Assembly: GCA_905198745.1 (NCBI GenBank)
Contig: CAJKDU010000004.1
Coordinates: 11,865-75,864 of the forward strand
Direction: 5' to 3'
Length of the DNA: 64,000 nucleotides
Source of the DNA: an uncultured Prevotella sp.
Lineage (GTDB): Bacteria; Bacteroidota; Bacteroidia; Bacteroidales; Bacteroidaceae
Shown here piece by piece: positions 8,108-16,120 of this stretch. The notes below the pieces were generated by a model, which was given only the letters and a program-made list of their open reading frames with translations, did not search any database and was not told the DNA's origin. The position numbers and the translations under genes are program-made. Within the stretch, counting starts at the first letter, position 1. The number at the start of each line of letters is the position of its first letter.

Positions 8108-10573
8108 ATGAACAGAAGAATAATCTCAATGGCTTGTCTTGCCCTTGCCGCTCTGTCGGCTTGGGCAGGCGACAACTTGAAACTGTGGTACCAGAAACCT
8201 GCCGTCTACTGGGAGGAAGCTTTGCCTTTAGGCAATGGCCGACTTGCTGCTATGGTATATGGTAATACCGAGAATGAGGAGATACAACTCAACGAAGAGA
8301 CCATTTCGCAGGGACAACCCTACACTAATTACAATCCCAAGGCACTCTCTTCGCTCAAGCAAGTGCGCAAGCTTATCTTCAGCGGAATGGCAGACTCGGC
8401 ACAGGCGGTGGCCACACGCGACTTCCTGGCACCCAACTCGAGCAACGGCTGTCGCTACCAAACGGCAGGCAGTCTGCGCATAGCCTATGCCGACCACAAG
8501 AAGTGCACCAACTACAGGCGCGAACTGAGTCTCGACCGGGCACTCTCCACCGTGACCTATCGTGTGGGAGGCGTCGACTTTACCGAGCGCACCTTCGTGT
8601 CTCTGGCCGACCAACTCGTCATCGTACGCCTCCAGGCGTCGAAGAAGGGCAAACTCAACTTCTCCACCTACTTCACCTGTCCGCAGGACGTGAAGCGCAA
8701 GGCGTCTGCCAAGGGCGGCGTGAAGAGTCTGCGGATGGAAGGCTATACGGGCAGCTCAGAGGCAGTTGAGGGAGGAAAGCTCCACTTTGCCAACCTGCTC
8801 CAGCTGCGCAACGCCGACGGCCGGGTGACCGCCAACGATACAGCGCTCATCGTGAAAGGAGCCACCGACGTGACCCTCTACATATCCATTGCCACCAACT
8901 TCGTGAACTACAAGGACATCTCTGCCGACCCTTACAAGCGTAATGATGCCTACATGAAGAACCTTCGTCCTTGGGACGAGGCACTGCATGCCCACGTGGA
9001 GAAATATCGTGAACAGTTCGGACGCGTGCAACTCGACCTTGGCAATAGCCCATACGAGAACCTTCCAACCGACGAGCGCATACGCACTTTTGGCCAGCAT
9101 ACGGATAACCAGTTGGTGTCGCTCTACTTCCAGTTCGGTCGCTACCTGCTCATCAGTTGCTCCCAGCCCGGTTGTCAGCCCGCCAACCTGCAAGGCAAGT
9201 GGAACGCTAAGCTCAATCCGGCGTGGAAGTGCCGTTATACCATCAACATCAACACCGAGATGAACTATTGGCCTGCCGAGCCAACCAACCTCGCCGAACT
9301 CCATTTGCCCCTGATCAAGATGGTGAGCGAGCTGGCTGAGGCTGGCGCCGAGACGGCACACAAGATGTATGGTTGCCGTGGATGGGTGGCTCACCACAAT
9401 ACCGACCTGTGGCGCATGACAGGTGCCGTGGACCGTGGTTACTGCGGTGTGTGGCCCACCTCCAATGCCTGGCTCTGCCAACACCTGTGGAACCGCTATC
9501 TCTACAGCGGCGACAAGCAGTATCTCGCCCAGGTTTATCCTCTCCTGAAGGGTGCATCCGAGTTCTTTGTTGACTTCATGGTGCCCGACCCGACAACGGG
9601 CAAACTTGTGGTGTGCCCGAGCAACTCGCCCGAGAACGGGCCCAAACTCAAGAACACCAAGGGACATCTCTTTGCTGGAATCACGATGGACAACGAACTG
9701 GTTACCGACCTCTTCACCCATACGGCTGCCGCTGCCGAAATCCTGGGCAAGGACAAGGCGTTTGCCGATACCATCCTCAACATGCGTGCCTATATCACGC
9801 CTTTGCGCGTGGGGCGCTACGGCCAGCTCCAGGAGTGGGCGCAAGATTGGGACAACCCCAAGGACCACCACCGCCACGTGTCGCATCTTTGGGCTCTCTA
9901 TCCCGGCAACGAGATATCTCCATATCGCACACCTGATGCTTTCAGCGGTGTGGTTAACACCCTCATACAGCGTTCCGACGCTTCCACAGGCTGGAGCATG
10001 GGATGGAAGGTGTGCCTCTGGGCACGCTGTCTCGACGGCAACCATGCCTATAAACTCATCAAAGATCAGCTCACTCTCGTATCGCCCGAAGAACAGAAAG
10101 GGCAGGGTGGAGGCACCTATCCCAACATGTTCGACGCCCATCCGCCTTTCCAAATCGACGGAAACTTCGGCTGCTGCGCCGGCATTGGCGAGATGCTCGT
10201 TCAGAGTCACGACGGATGCGTCAACCTTCTGCCGGCTTTACCCGACCCATGGAAGGCCCGTGGCGAAGTGAAGGGGTTGCGCACTGTGGGTGGTTTCGTG
10301 GTGGAAGACCTGCAGTGGCAGGACGGAAAGGTTGTCAAGGCCACACTCCGTTCCACACTCGGAGGCAATCTCCGTCTGCGTCTGCCCAACGAAGTGAAGT
10401 CGTCTGCAAGCCTACGGAAGGCAGCCGGCGAGAACCCGAACCCGCTTTTTACCACCTACAGCATGCACACGGAGGTGAGTCCTGAGACTAAGACAAGCGC
10501 TCCTCAATTAGCCCCAACCGTTCTCTACGACGTTCAGACACGTCCGGGCGAAGTCATCACCCTCACCCTCTGA
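8108..10573 (+). CDS. GH95 alpha-L-fucosidase / alpha-L-galactosidase
   Basis: This 821-residue secreted enzyme belongs to glycoside hydrolase family 95, which inverts the anomeric centre while removing alpha-1,2-fucose or, in some Bacteroides members, alpha-L-galactose. A signal peptide (residues 1 to about 20) is followed by the N-terminal beta-sandwich (WYQKPAVYWEEALPLGNGRLAAMVYG), an (alpha/alpha)6 catalytic barrel and a C-terminal sandwich. Family motifs are NINTEMNYWPAEP (from about 380), HHNTDLW (429-435), QEW with Glu576 as the likely general acid, DHHRHVSHL, and QIDGNFG with Asp684 as a water-activating residue. Its neighbours attack rhamnogalacturonan-type pectin, so side-chain fucose or L-galactose from pectin or xyloglucan is a sensible substrate; sequence alone does not separate the two sugars. 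Confidence 0.93.
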   Translation: MNRRIISMACLALAALSAWAGDNLKLWYQKPAVYWEEALPLGNGRLAAMVYGNTENEEIQLNEETISQGQPYTNYNPKALSSLKQVRKLIFSGMADSAQAVATRDFLAPNSSNGCRYQTAGSLRIAYADHKKCTNYRRELSLDRALSTVTYRVGGVDFTERTFVSLADQLVIVRLQASKKGKLNFSTYFTCPQDVKRKASAKGGVKSLRMEGYTGSSEAVEGGKLHFANLLQLRNADGRVTANDTALIVKGATDVTLYISIATNFVNYKDISADPYKRNDAYMKNLRPWDEALHAHVEKYREQFGRVQLDLGNSPYENLPTDERIRTFGQHTDNQLVSLYFQFGRYLLISCSQPGCQPANLQGKWNAKLNPAWKCRYTININTEMNYWPAEPTNLAELHLPLIKMVSELAEAGAETAHKMYGCRGWVAHHNTDLWRMTGAVDRGYCGVWPTSNAWLCQHLWNRYLYSGDKQYLAQVYPLLKGASEFFVDFMVPDPTTGKLVVCPSNSPENGPKLKNTKGHLFAGITMDNELVTDLFTHTAAAAEILGKDKAFADTILNMRAYITPLRVGRYGQLQEWAQDWDNPKDHHRHVSHLWALYPGNEISPYRTPDAFSGVVNTLIQRSDASTGWSMGWKVCLWARCLDGNHAYKLIKDQLTLVSPEEQKGQGGGTYPNMFDAHPPFQIDGNFGCCAGIGEMLVQSHDGCVNLLPALPDPWKARGEVKGLRTVGGFVVEDLQWQDGKVVKATLRSTLGGNLRLRLPNEVKSSASLRKAAGENPNPLFTTYSMHTEVSPETKTSAPQLAPTVLYDVQTRPGEVITLTL

Positions 10574-10609
10574 TATTATTGTCCTTGCCGGACAATGCCC
10601 ATAAATGTG

Positions 10610-10661
10610 GTGGCGGAAAAGTCGAAAACTATTGTAAGTTGCGGCTTTTCCGCCACTTTTT
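10610..10661 (+). terminator. Terminator after GH95
   Basis: A perfect 12-bp stem GTGGCGGAAAAG / CTTTTCCGCCAC (10610-10621 and 10645-10656) is followed by a T-rich run. A smaller hairpin ATTGTCC / GGACAAT lies just upstream (about 10578-10596). Confidence 0.75.
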
Positions 10662-10663
10662 CT

Positions 10664-10671
10664 TACTTTTG
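10664..10671 (+). promoter_or_regulatory. -7 promoter element upstream of the tyrosine phosphatase
   Basis: TACTTTTG matches TAnnTTTG and lies 26 bases before the phosphatase start, right after the GH95 terminator, so the two genes are transcribed separately. Confidence 0.5.
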
Positions 10672-10697
10672 CACTTGTAACATTGGTTTTTAAAGAG

Positions 10698-11192
10698 ATG
10701 AGACGAAAGAAACTCCTTTTTATTTGCCTGGGCAACATCTGCCGTTCTCCGGCAGCCCACGGCATCATGCAGCAGATGGTGGACGAGCGTGGGCTTGCTG
10801 CCGGGTTCGAAATAGACAGTGCCGGTATCGGGGCATGGCATGTGGGCAACCTGCCCGACAGTCGTATGCGCAGCCACGGTCACAGTCATGGCTACACCTT
10901 CGACCATCATGCTCGGCAGATTTGCGATGCCGACCTCGACCGCTTTGACTATGTCATTGTCATGGACGAAGAAAACTACAAGGCGGTGAGCCGCATCAAG
11001 GAGCGCACTGGCGGTAGGGCAGAGGTGTGCCGCATGGCTGATTATTTCACCCGTCATCCGAAAAACGACTCTGTGCCAGACCCTTACTATGGCGGAGATG
11101 CCGACTTTGAGCTTGCCATAGAACTCATAGAAGACGGCTGTGAGGGACTTCTTTCACACCTGACGACAGAAAGAGAAGCGTGTACAGATTGA
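10698..11192 (+). CDS. Low-molecular-weight protein tyrosine phosphatase
   Basis: This 164-residue cytoplasmic protein has the phosphate loop C-X5-R at Cys10 to Arg16 (CLGNICRS) right at the N-terminus, and the DPYYGG motif near residue 130 that provides the general-acid Asp, both diagnostic of low-molecular-weight phosphatases. In Bacteria such enzymes act on tyrosine kinases of capsule export or on arginine phosphate. No kinase lies nearby, so its partner is unknown. ATG 10698 is preferred over a TTG 15 bases earlier because it places the active-site loop at the usual distance from the N-terminus. It is flanked by its own promoter and unrelated secreted enzymes. Confidence 0.92.
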   Translation: MRRKKLLFICLGNICRSPAAHGIMQQMVDERGLAAGFEIDSAGIGAWHVGNLPDSRMRSHGHSHGYTFDHHARQICDADLDRFDYVIVMDEENYKAVSRIKERTGGRAEVCRMADYFTRHPKNDSVPDPYYGGDADFELAIELIEDGCEGLLSHLTTEREACTD

Positions 11193-11237
11193 TAGGTTTG
11201 TGCACTATTTTATAAACGCACATTATTATTATGAGGA

Positions 11238-11245
11238 TAATTTTG
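11238..11245 (+). promoter_or_regulatory. -7 promoter element upstream of the large pectate lyase
   Basis: TAATTTTG matches TAnnTTTG and lies 56 bases before the start codon. Confidence 0.45.
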
Positions 11246-11301
11246 CCTTTGTGCAAGCCTGAAACTCAAGCATATAATCAAAACTAAAACTAATATAACA
11301 A

Positions 11302-14300
11302 ATGAACAACAACTTTACCAAACTTATGTTGGCTGCCCTGCTCACCGGAGGAAGTATCGGTGCAGGTGCCCAACAGTTGGCATTCCCTGACGCTGCGGGT
11401 TGGGGACGGTTTGCCAAAGGAGCCCGTGCAAGCCTTGCATCTGCCAAGGTTTATCATGTGACCAACCTCAAGGACTCCGGTACAGGCTCTCTCCGCGACG
11501 CCATTAGCCAGCCCAACCGCATCATAGTATTTGACGTGGCGGGTGTCATTAATATCAATAGCCGATTGATTTTCTCCAAGAATCTCTATGTCGCAGGCCA
11601 GACTGCACCCGGTGAGGGCGTCACCGTCTATGGCGACGGCGTGTCGTTCTCGGCTGCCGACAACATCATTGTCCGCTACATGCGCTTCCGTATGGGGCAT
11701 AAAGGTACATCCGGAAAGGACGCTGCGGGCATTGCCAACGGTCAGAACATGATTTTCGACCACTGCTCTTTTTCCTGGGGACAGGATGAAACATTCTCCA
11801 TTAATCCCGACGGCAAGGGCTCTCTGCCGCAGAACATCACCATCTCCAACTCCATTATGGGGCAGGGTTTGATGCCTCACTCTGCCGGTGGCTTGATTCA
11901 GAGCGACTACATAACACTCTATCGCAACCTCTATTGCGACAACTCCACCCGTAACAACAAGGTGAAAGGCATCAGCCAGTTTGTCAACAACGTGGTGTAC
12001 AACTGGTCGAATGCGGCATACAACATGGGTGGCGATTCCTCTGGCGACTCTTTCTGCAACATAGAGAGCAACCTCTTTATCAATGGTCCGTCCAAAGGCG
12101 GCAACGCTTTCTCTGGCGGCGGTGGTGACGGTGTGTTCAGCTTTTATGGCAACGACAACTGGCAGGACAACAATATGAACGGCGTCTTCGACCCGTTTGA
12201 GGTGACCAACTATTCAGCCGGCAATCGTGTGGATACGCCTTACGAGTATCCCGAGTTGCCCAAATTTGAAGGCAAGAGCTTGCTCGAGACCTTGATACCT
12301 ACAGTCGGCGCATCTATTCCCTATCGTGATCCCAGCGACTGCTACATGATTGACGAGGTGAACTCCGTGGGAAAGAAGGGTGCTTTGATTTCCAATGAAG
12401 AGACCCTTCCTTACGGTGCGCCCAACACATGGAAGGTGTGGGGTGGCAATACTCGCGTTGATACCGATGGCGACGGAATGCCTGATGCCTGGGAAACTGC
12501 CAACGGCACTGACCCTAACAAGGACGATGCACTCACATTGGCTGCCAATGGCTACACCAACATAGAGAACTACATCAACAGCATCACGGTAGACGACCGT
12601 GACTATTTCCTTCGCGCTCCAATGTGTGTGGAATTTGTTTCTGCCACTACGTCTACCATAAAAATGCAATGGTCTGACTTTACTTACGGTGAGGACGGCT
12701 TTGCCATTGAAATCCAGAAGTTGGGCGACACGGAGTGGAAGGAAGTGGCTCGAACGGAAGCCAATGTCACTTCTTACACACTGACGGGTCTACCCGATGG
12801 TGTGCAATACCTGGTGCGTCTGCGTGCCTTTGCCGGTGACAAGTATTCGGATTATTCCTCAGAAGTTTCCATGGCGACTCGTCCTGTTGAGGTGGGAATC
12901 ATTGACATAGACAGCTATCAGCCCGACTTGACTTGGGACAACGCGGCTACCACCTGGGACCTTGCCGCCAAGAGCTGGAACAAGGGCACTGATGCGTTTG
13001 CCGACGGCAAGAAAGTGCTCTTTGACGGTGCTGCCAATACGGAAGTGGCACTCAATGAGGTGACCGTTTCCCCCGAGGCTGTAGTTGCCAAAGGCGACGC
13101 TGATGTTACCATAGCAGGAACCGGAGCCATTGGTGGCGAAGGCTCAGTTAACAAGGGAGGTGAAGGAACCTTGGCACTGAACACCGTGAACAAGTATACC
13201 GGTGCTACCGTACTTCACAATGGCACACTTGCTTTCAATACGCTGAAGAATGGCGGTGTGGAAAGCAGCCTGGGTGCCAGCACAAACTTTGCGCAGAACT
13301 GGGTGTTTGATGGCGGTGTGTATAAGTACACAGGTGCATCGACCTCTACAGACCGCGCAGCCCAAATCAAGAACGAAACGGAATTCAATGTGGCTACCAA
13401 AGGCTCTATTGTGACAATGAACGGCAGTTTCGAGGGTGACGGCGCTTTGGCTTTCAATGGCGAAGGTCAGGTGAACATAGGCACAACCAAGTTCTTTGGT
13501 TATAAGGGTGCCACGATACTCCGTGGCGGAACGGTTTATCTCTCTACAACAGACATTTCCAAGGCAGGCATTGGCTCATCGTCTAAGTTGGTGATGGCTG
13601 GCGGTCATTTGAAGACGAAGGGTGAAACCAGTGGATATGAGACCTATTCATTCCCGATGGAAATGAAGGCCGGCACAGTGTCGCAATTCTCGCCTAATCG
13701 CTGTTGTTATTGGAAAAGCACTTTGACCGGTTCTGGTACATTGCAGCTTAATATTCCTTATTTGCGTGAGTATATCCAAGGAAATTATTCCGAGTTTACA
13801 GGACGTCTTGTTGCCAACGGCATTTCTTCAGAAAAGGAGGGATCGTTACTCCTGTTTAACAGCATAAATATGCCGAAGACCGTGGTTGAGGCTACAGGTA
13901 ATGCTCGCTTGGCTGGTTGGGATACAAATGCTTCTATTTCGATAGGAGGTCTTTCCGGAACATCCAAGACTATCTTGAGTGGTTCAAGTAAGAAAACGCA
14001 GAACTTCAGTTGCACATGGACCATTGGTGGTGCCAACACGGACGAGACCTTCGACGGAAAGATTAATAATTGGTCGGCAGGCGGTAGCGGCTATAAAGGC
14101 AAAACCAAAATCATTAAAACCGGTACAGGCTATTGGCGCTTGACAGGCAGTAATGATTTTGCTGGCGGCACCGTTGTAAATGGCGGTAACCTGATTGTCA
14201 ATGGCACGAATAGCGGTACAGGCAATGTTACAGTCAATAATGGAGGTATGCTTTCTGGCAAGGGAAGCATTGCCGGAACCGTCAAGATTTGTAACGGCGC

Positions 14301-14799
14301 GGTGCTTCAGGCCGGCGACGTGGAAGATGAAAACTATGGCACCAAGCTGACTCTGAAGGGCGACCTGACGGTGGCAACAGGTGGTAAGGTGAGTGTGCAG
14401 ACGGATTACATCACCTGCAACACGATTGTCGCCACCAATCCTACACTTGAAGATGGTGCTGTCATCCAAATAGGTGAGGGCGAGTCTGACAGCTCACTCT
14501 CCGCAGGCAAGAGCTTCCAGGTGTTCTCTACCGGTGCCACACTGAAGGGTGAAGTGAAGATTATCCCCGCTGTACCCTACAAGGGCTGTTCTTGGGACAC
14601 AAGCTCTTTGGCCACCGAAGGTGTGCTGAAGGTGATTGATCCGACAGGCATCAGCCACATTGAGGGTGCTGCAGGCTTGAAGAACGTGCAATACTTCGAT
14701 GTGAACGGCAAACGTGTGGACGGTGCTTCGGCAGGAGCCACGATTCTTCGTGGTACTGATGCCAACGGCAAGACCGTTGTCCGCAAGGTTATGAAATAA
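11302..14799 (+). CDS. Large secreted pectate lyase (PL1-like) with FN3, PATR beta-helix repeats and C-terminal tail
   Basis: This 1165-residue secreted protein begins with a signal peptide ending near residue 24 (GAGAQ). Residues about 25-345 form a parallel beta-helix of the pectate lyase 1 type (VTNLKDSGTGSLRDAI, IIVFDVAGVI, FDHCSFSWG, FVNNVVYNW). A calcium-binding DTDGDGMPD loop lies near residue 390, and a fibronectin III domain covers about 447-535. From about 540 to 1070 come repeats like those of autotransporter passengers, with words such as YTGATVLHNGTL and FAGGTVVNGGNL. The last residues (YFDVNGKRV...GKTVVRKVMK) resemble the short sorting-like tail common in Prevotella secreted proteins. 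It likely cleaves galacturonan at the cell surface, with the repeats as stalk or binding surface. A shorter paralogue of the catalytic part follows downstream. Confidence 0.85.
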   Translation: MNNNFTKLMLAALLTGGSIGAGAQQLAFPDAAGWGRFAKGARASLASAKVYHVTNLKDSGTGSLRDAISQPNRIIVFDVAGVININSRLIFSKNLYVAGQTAPGEGVTVYGDGVSFSAADNIIVRYMRFRMGHKGTSGKDAAGIANGQNMIFDHCSFSWGQDETFSINPDGKGSLPQNITISNSIMGQGLMPHSAGGLIQSDYITLYRNLYCDNSTRNNKVKGISQFVNNVVYNWSNAAYNMGGDSSGDSFCNIESNLFINGPSKGGNAFSGGGGDGVFSFYGNDNWQDNNMNGVFDPFEVTNYSAGNRVDTPYEYPELPKFEGKSLLETLIPTVGASIPYRDPSDCYMIDEVNSVGKKGALISNEETLPYGAPNTWKVWGGNTRVDTDGDGMPDAWETANGTDPNKDDALTLAANGYTNIENYINSITVDDRDYFLRAPMCVEFVSATTSTIKMQWSDFTYGEDGFAIEIQKLGDTEWKEVARTEANVTSYTLTGLPDGVQYLVRLRAFAGDKYSDYSSEVSMATRPVEVGIIDIDSYQPDLTWDNAATTWDLAAKSWNKGTDAFADGKKVLFDGAANTEVALNEVTVSPEAVVAKGDADVTIAGTGAIGGEGSVNKGGEGTLALNTVNKYTGATVLHNGTLAFNTLKNGGVESSLGASTNFAQNWVFDGGVYKYTGASTSTDRAAQIKNETEFNVATKGSIVTMNGSFEGDGALAFNGEGQVNIGTTKFFGYKGATILRGGTVYLSTTDISKAGIGSSSKLVMAGGHLKTKGETSGYETYSFPMEMKAGTVSQFSPNRCCYWKSTLTGSGTLQLNIPYLREYIQGNYSEFTGRLVANGISSEKEGSLLLFNSINMPKTVVEATGNARLAGWDTNASISIGGLSGTSKTILSGSSKKTQNFSCTWTIGGANTDETFDGKINNWSAGGSGYKGKTKIIKTGTGYWRLTGSNDFAGGTVVNGGNLIVNGTNSGTGNVTVNNGGMLSGKGSIAGTVKICNGAVLQAGDVEDENYGTKLTLKGDLTVATGGKVSVQTDYITCNTIVATNPTLEDGAVIQIGEGESDSSLSAGKSFQVFSTGATLKGEVKIIPAVPYKGCSWDTSSLATEGVLKVIDPTGISHIEGAAGLKNVQYFDVNGKRVDGASAGATILRGTDANGKTVVRKVMK

Positions 14800-14827
14800 T
14801 TATTTATAGACAAATTGGTATTTAATG

Positions 14828-14870
14828 ACCCGCCATTGGGCAGTGATGTTCGGTGGCGGGCTTACTTTTT
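14828..14870 (+). terminator. Terminator after the large pectate lyase
   Basis: Stem CCCGCCA / TGGCGGG (14829-14835 and 14854-14860) is followed by CTTACTTTTT. Confidence 0.7.
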
Positions 14871-14926
14871 GTACGGAAACGTATATCCGTGAACAATATT
14901 ATATATATGGTAAAGGTGCTATATCG

Positions 14927-14934
14927 TAACTTTG
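14927..14934 (+). promoter_or_regulatory. -7 promoter element upstream of the short pectate lyase
   Basis: TAACTTTG matches TAnnTTTG and lies 20 bases before the start codon, giving a very short leader. Confidence 0.5.
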
Positions 14935-14954
14935 CCGACATAAGCTAAAACCAG

Positions 14955-16058
14955 ATGACTAAGTTTCATAGAATATTACTGGGAGCCTACTTGGTGGCTC
15001 TTGTCTTGATGCTGGGAGCAGGTCATGCCTGCGCTCAAGAGTTGGCATTCCCGGGTGCCATGGGCTTCGGCAAGTATGTGTCGGGTGGAAGAGGAGGCGA
15101 GACGGTGCACGTCACTAACCTCAACGCTTCGGGGCCCGGCTCGCTGGCAGAAGCCGTGAGCCGTCCTCACCGCATTGTGGTGTTCGACGTGCAGGGCGTC
15201 ATCCGACTGCACCCCCACAAGCGCATTGTCGTGGCAGACAGCGTGTCGGTGCTGGGCGAGACGGCACCGGGCAAGGGCATCACCATCTACGGCAGTACCT
15301 TTCAGGTGAAAGGCAACAACGTGATACTCCGTTATCTCCGCATGAGGGGCAGCATTGGCATGCCCCGCGGCAAGTGCACCTTTGTCTGCGACCATGTGGA
15401 CGGACTGATGGTGGACCACTGCTCCATCTCTTGGGGGCGATGGGATAATGCGCACATCAAGGAGAGCCGCAACGTGACCTGGCAGAACTGCATCATTGCA
15501 GAGGGAATAGCCCCACAGCGGTTCGGCGCCATTACCGACGAGACCGACCGCTGGACGGTGACACGCTGCCTGTGGGCAGACAACAAAAGCCGCAACCCCA
15601 AGATGAAGTGTGGCATACAGTATGTGAACAACGTGGTGTATAACTGCAACAACGGCGCCGTGGGCGGACACTCCGAACGCAACCACTACCAGGATGTGGT
15701 GAACAATGTGTTCATCTCCGGACCTACATCGGAGAATCCCGACACTTACTTCAACCTCTGGACTGCCACCGACCATCTTTATCAGCAAGGCAATGTGCAG
15801 GACTTGGACGTTGACGGCAAGTTCCGTCCCCAGCCGGTTACCAATTTCTCCAAGGCAACACTTGTGGACAAGCCTAACTTTGAGCCATTCCCCGAACAAG
15901 ACCTGCTCACCGTGGAACAGACCGTGAAGGAAGTGATGCGCACGGCAGGGTGCTCCAAGAAACGTGACCGCCACGACAAACGAATCATTGCCCAGCTCAA
16001 GTCGATGGGCAAGAAAGGCAAGAAGATTGACGACGAGTCGCAGGTGGGCGGCATCTGA
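14955..16058 (+). CDS. Secreted pectate lyase, PL1-like, single domain
   Basis: This 367-residue protein has a signal peptide ending near residue 28 (GHACAQ) and a parallel beta-helix domain closely parallel to the N-terminal part of the preceding large lyase: ELAFPGAMGFGKYVSGG, HVTNLNASGPGSLAEAVS, RIVVFDVQGVI, VDHCSISWGRWDN and YVNNVVYNCNNG occur in the same order. It lacks the FN3, repeat and tail regions of that paralogue, and its lysine-rich C-terminus shows no sorting tail, so it may be periplasmic or a differently anchored partner. The family cleaves alpha-1,4-galacturonan by beta-elimination. The next enzyme gene starts 62 bases later and is probably in the same transcript. Confidence 0.85.
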   Translation: MTKFHRILLGAYLVALVLMLGAGHACAQELAFPGAMGFGKYVSGGRGGETVHVTNLNASGPGSLAEAVSRPHRIVVFDVQGVIRLHPHKRIVVADSVSVLGETAPGKGITIYGSTFQVKGNNVILRYLRMRGSIGMPRGKCTFVCDHVDGLMVDHCSISWGRWDNAHIKESRNVTWQNCIIAEGIAPQRFGAITDETDRWTVTRCLWADNKSRNPKMKCGIQYVNNVVYNCNNGAVGGHSERNHYQDVVNNVFISGPTSENPDTYFNLWTATDHLYQQGNVQDLDVDGKFRPQPVTNFSKATLVDKPNFEPFPEQDLLTVEQTVKEVMRTAGCSKKRDRHDKRIIAQLKSMGKKGKKIDDESQVGGI

Positions 16059-16120
16059 CACATCGCTTTTCCCCTTAGCCAAACACTAACTATAAGCAAC
16101 AAGAATAAAACAATATAGAC

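Noticed and set aside
8756..10210. A 484-codon minus-strand frame within GH95, and similar long ones at 14976-16082, 37049-38569 and 42915-44387
   Set aside because: All lie opposite well-supported genes and have the same biased His/Val/Gly composition; none has a domain, promoter or signal peptide.
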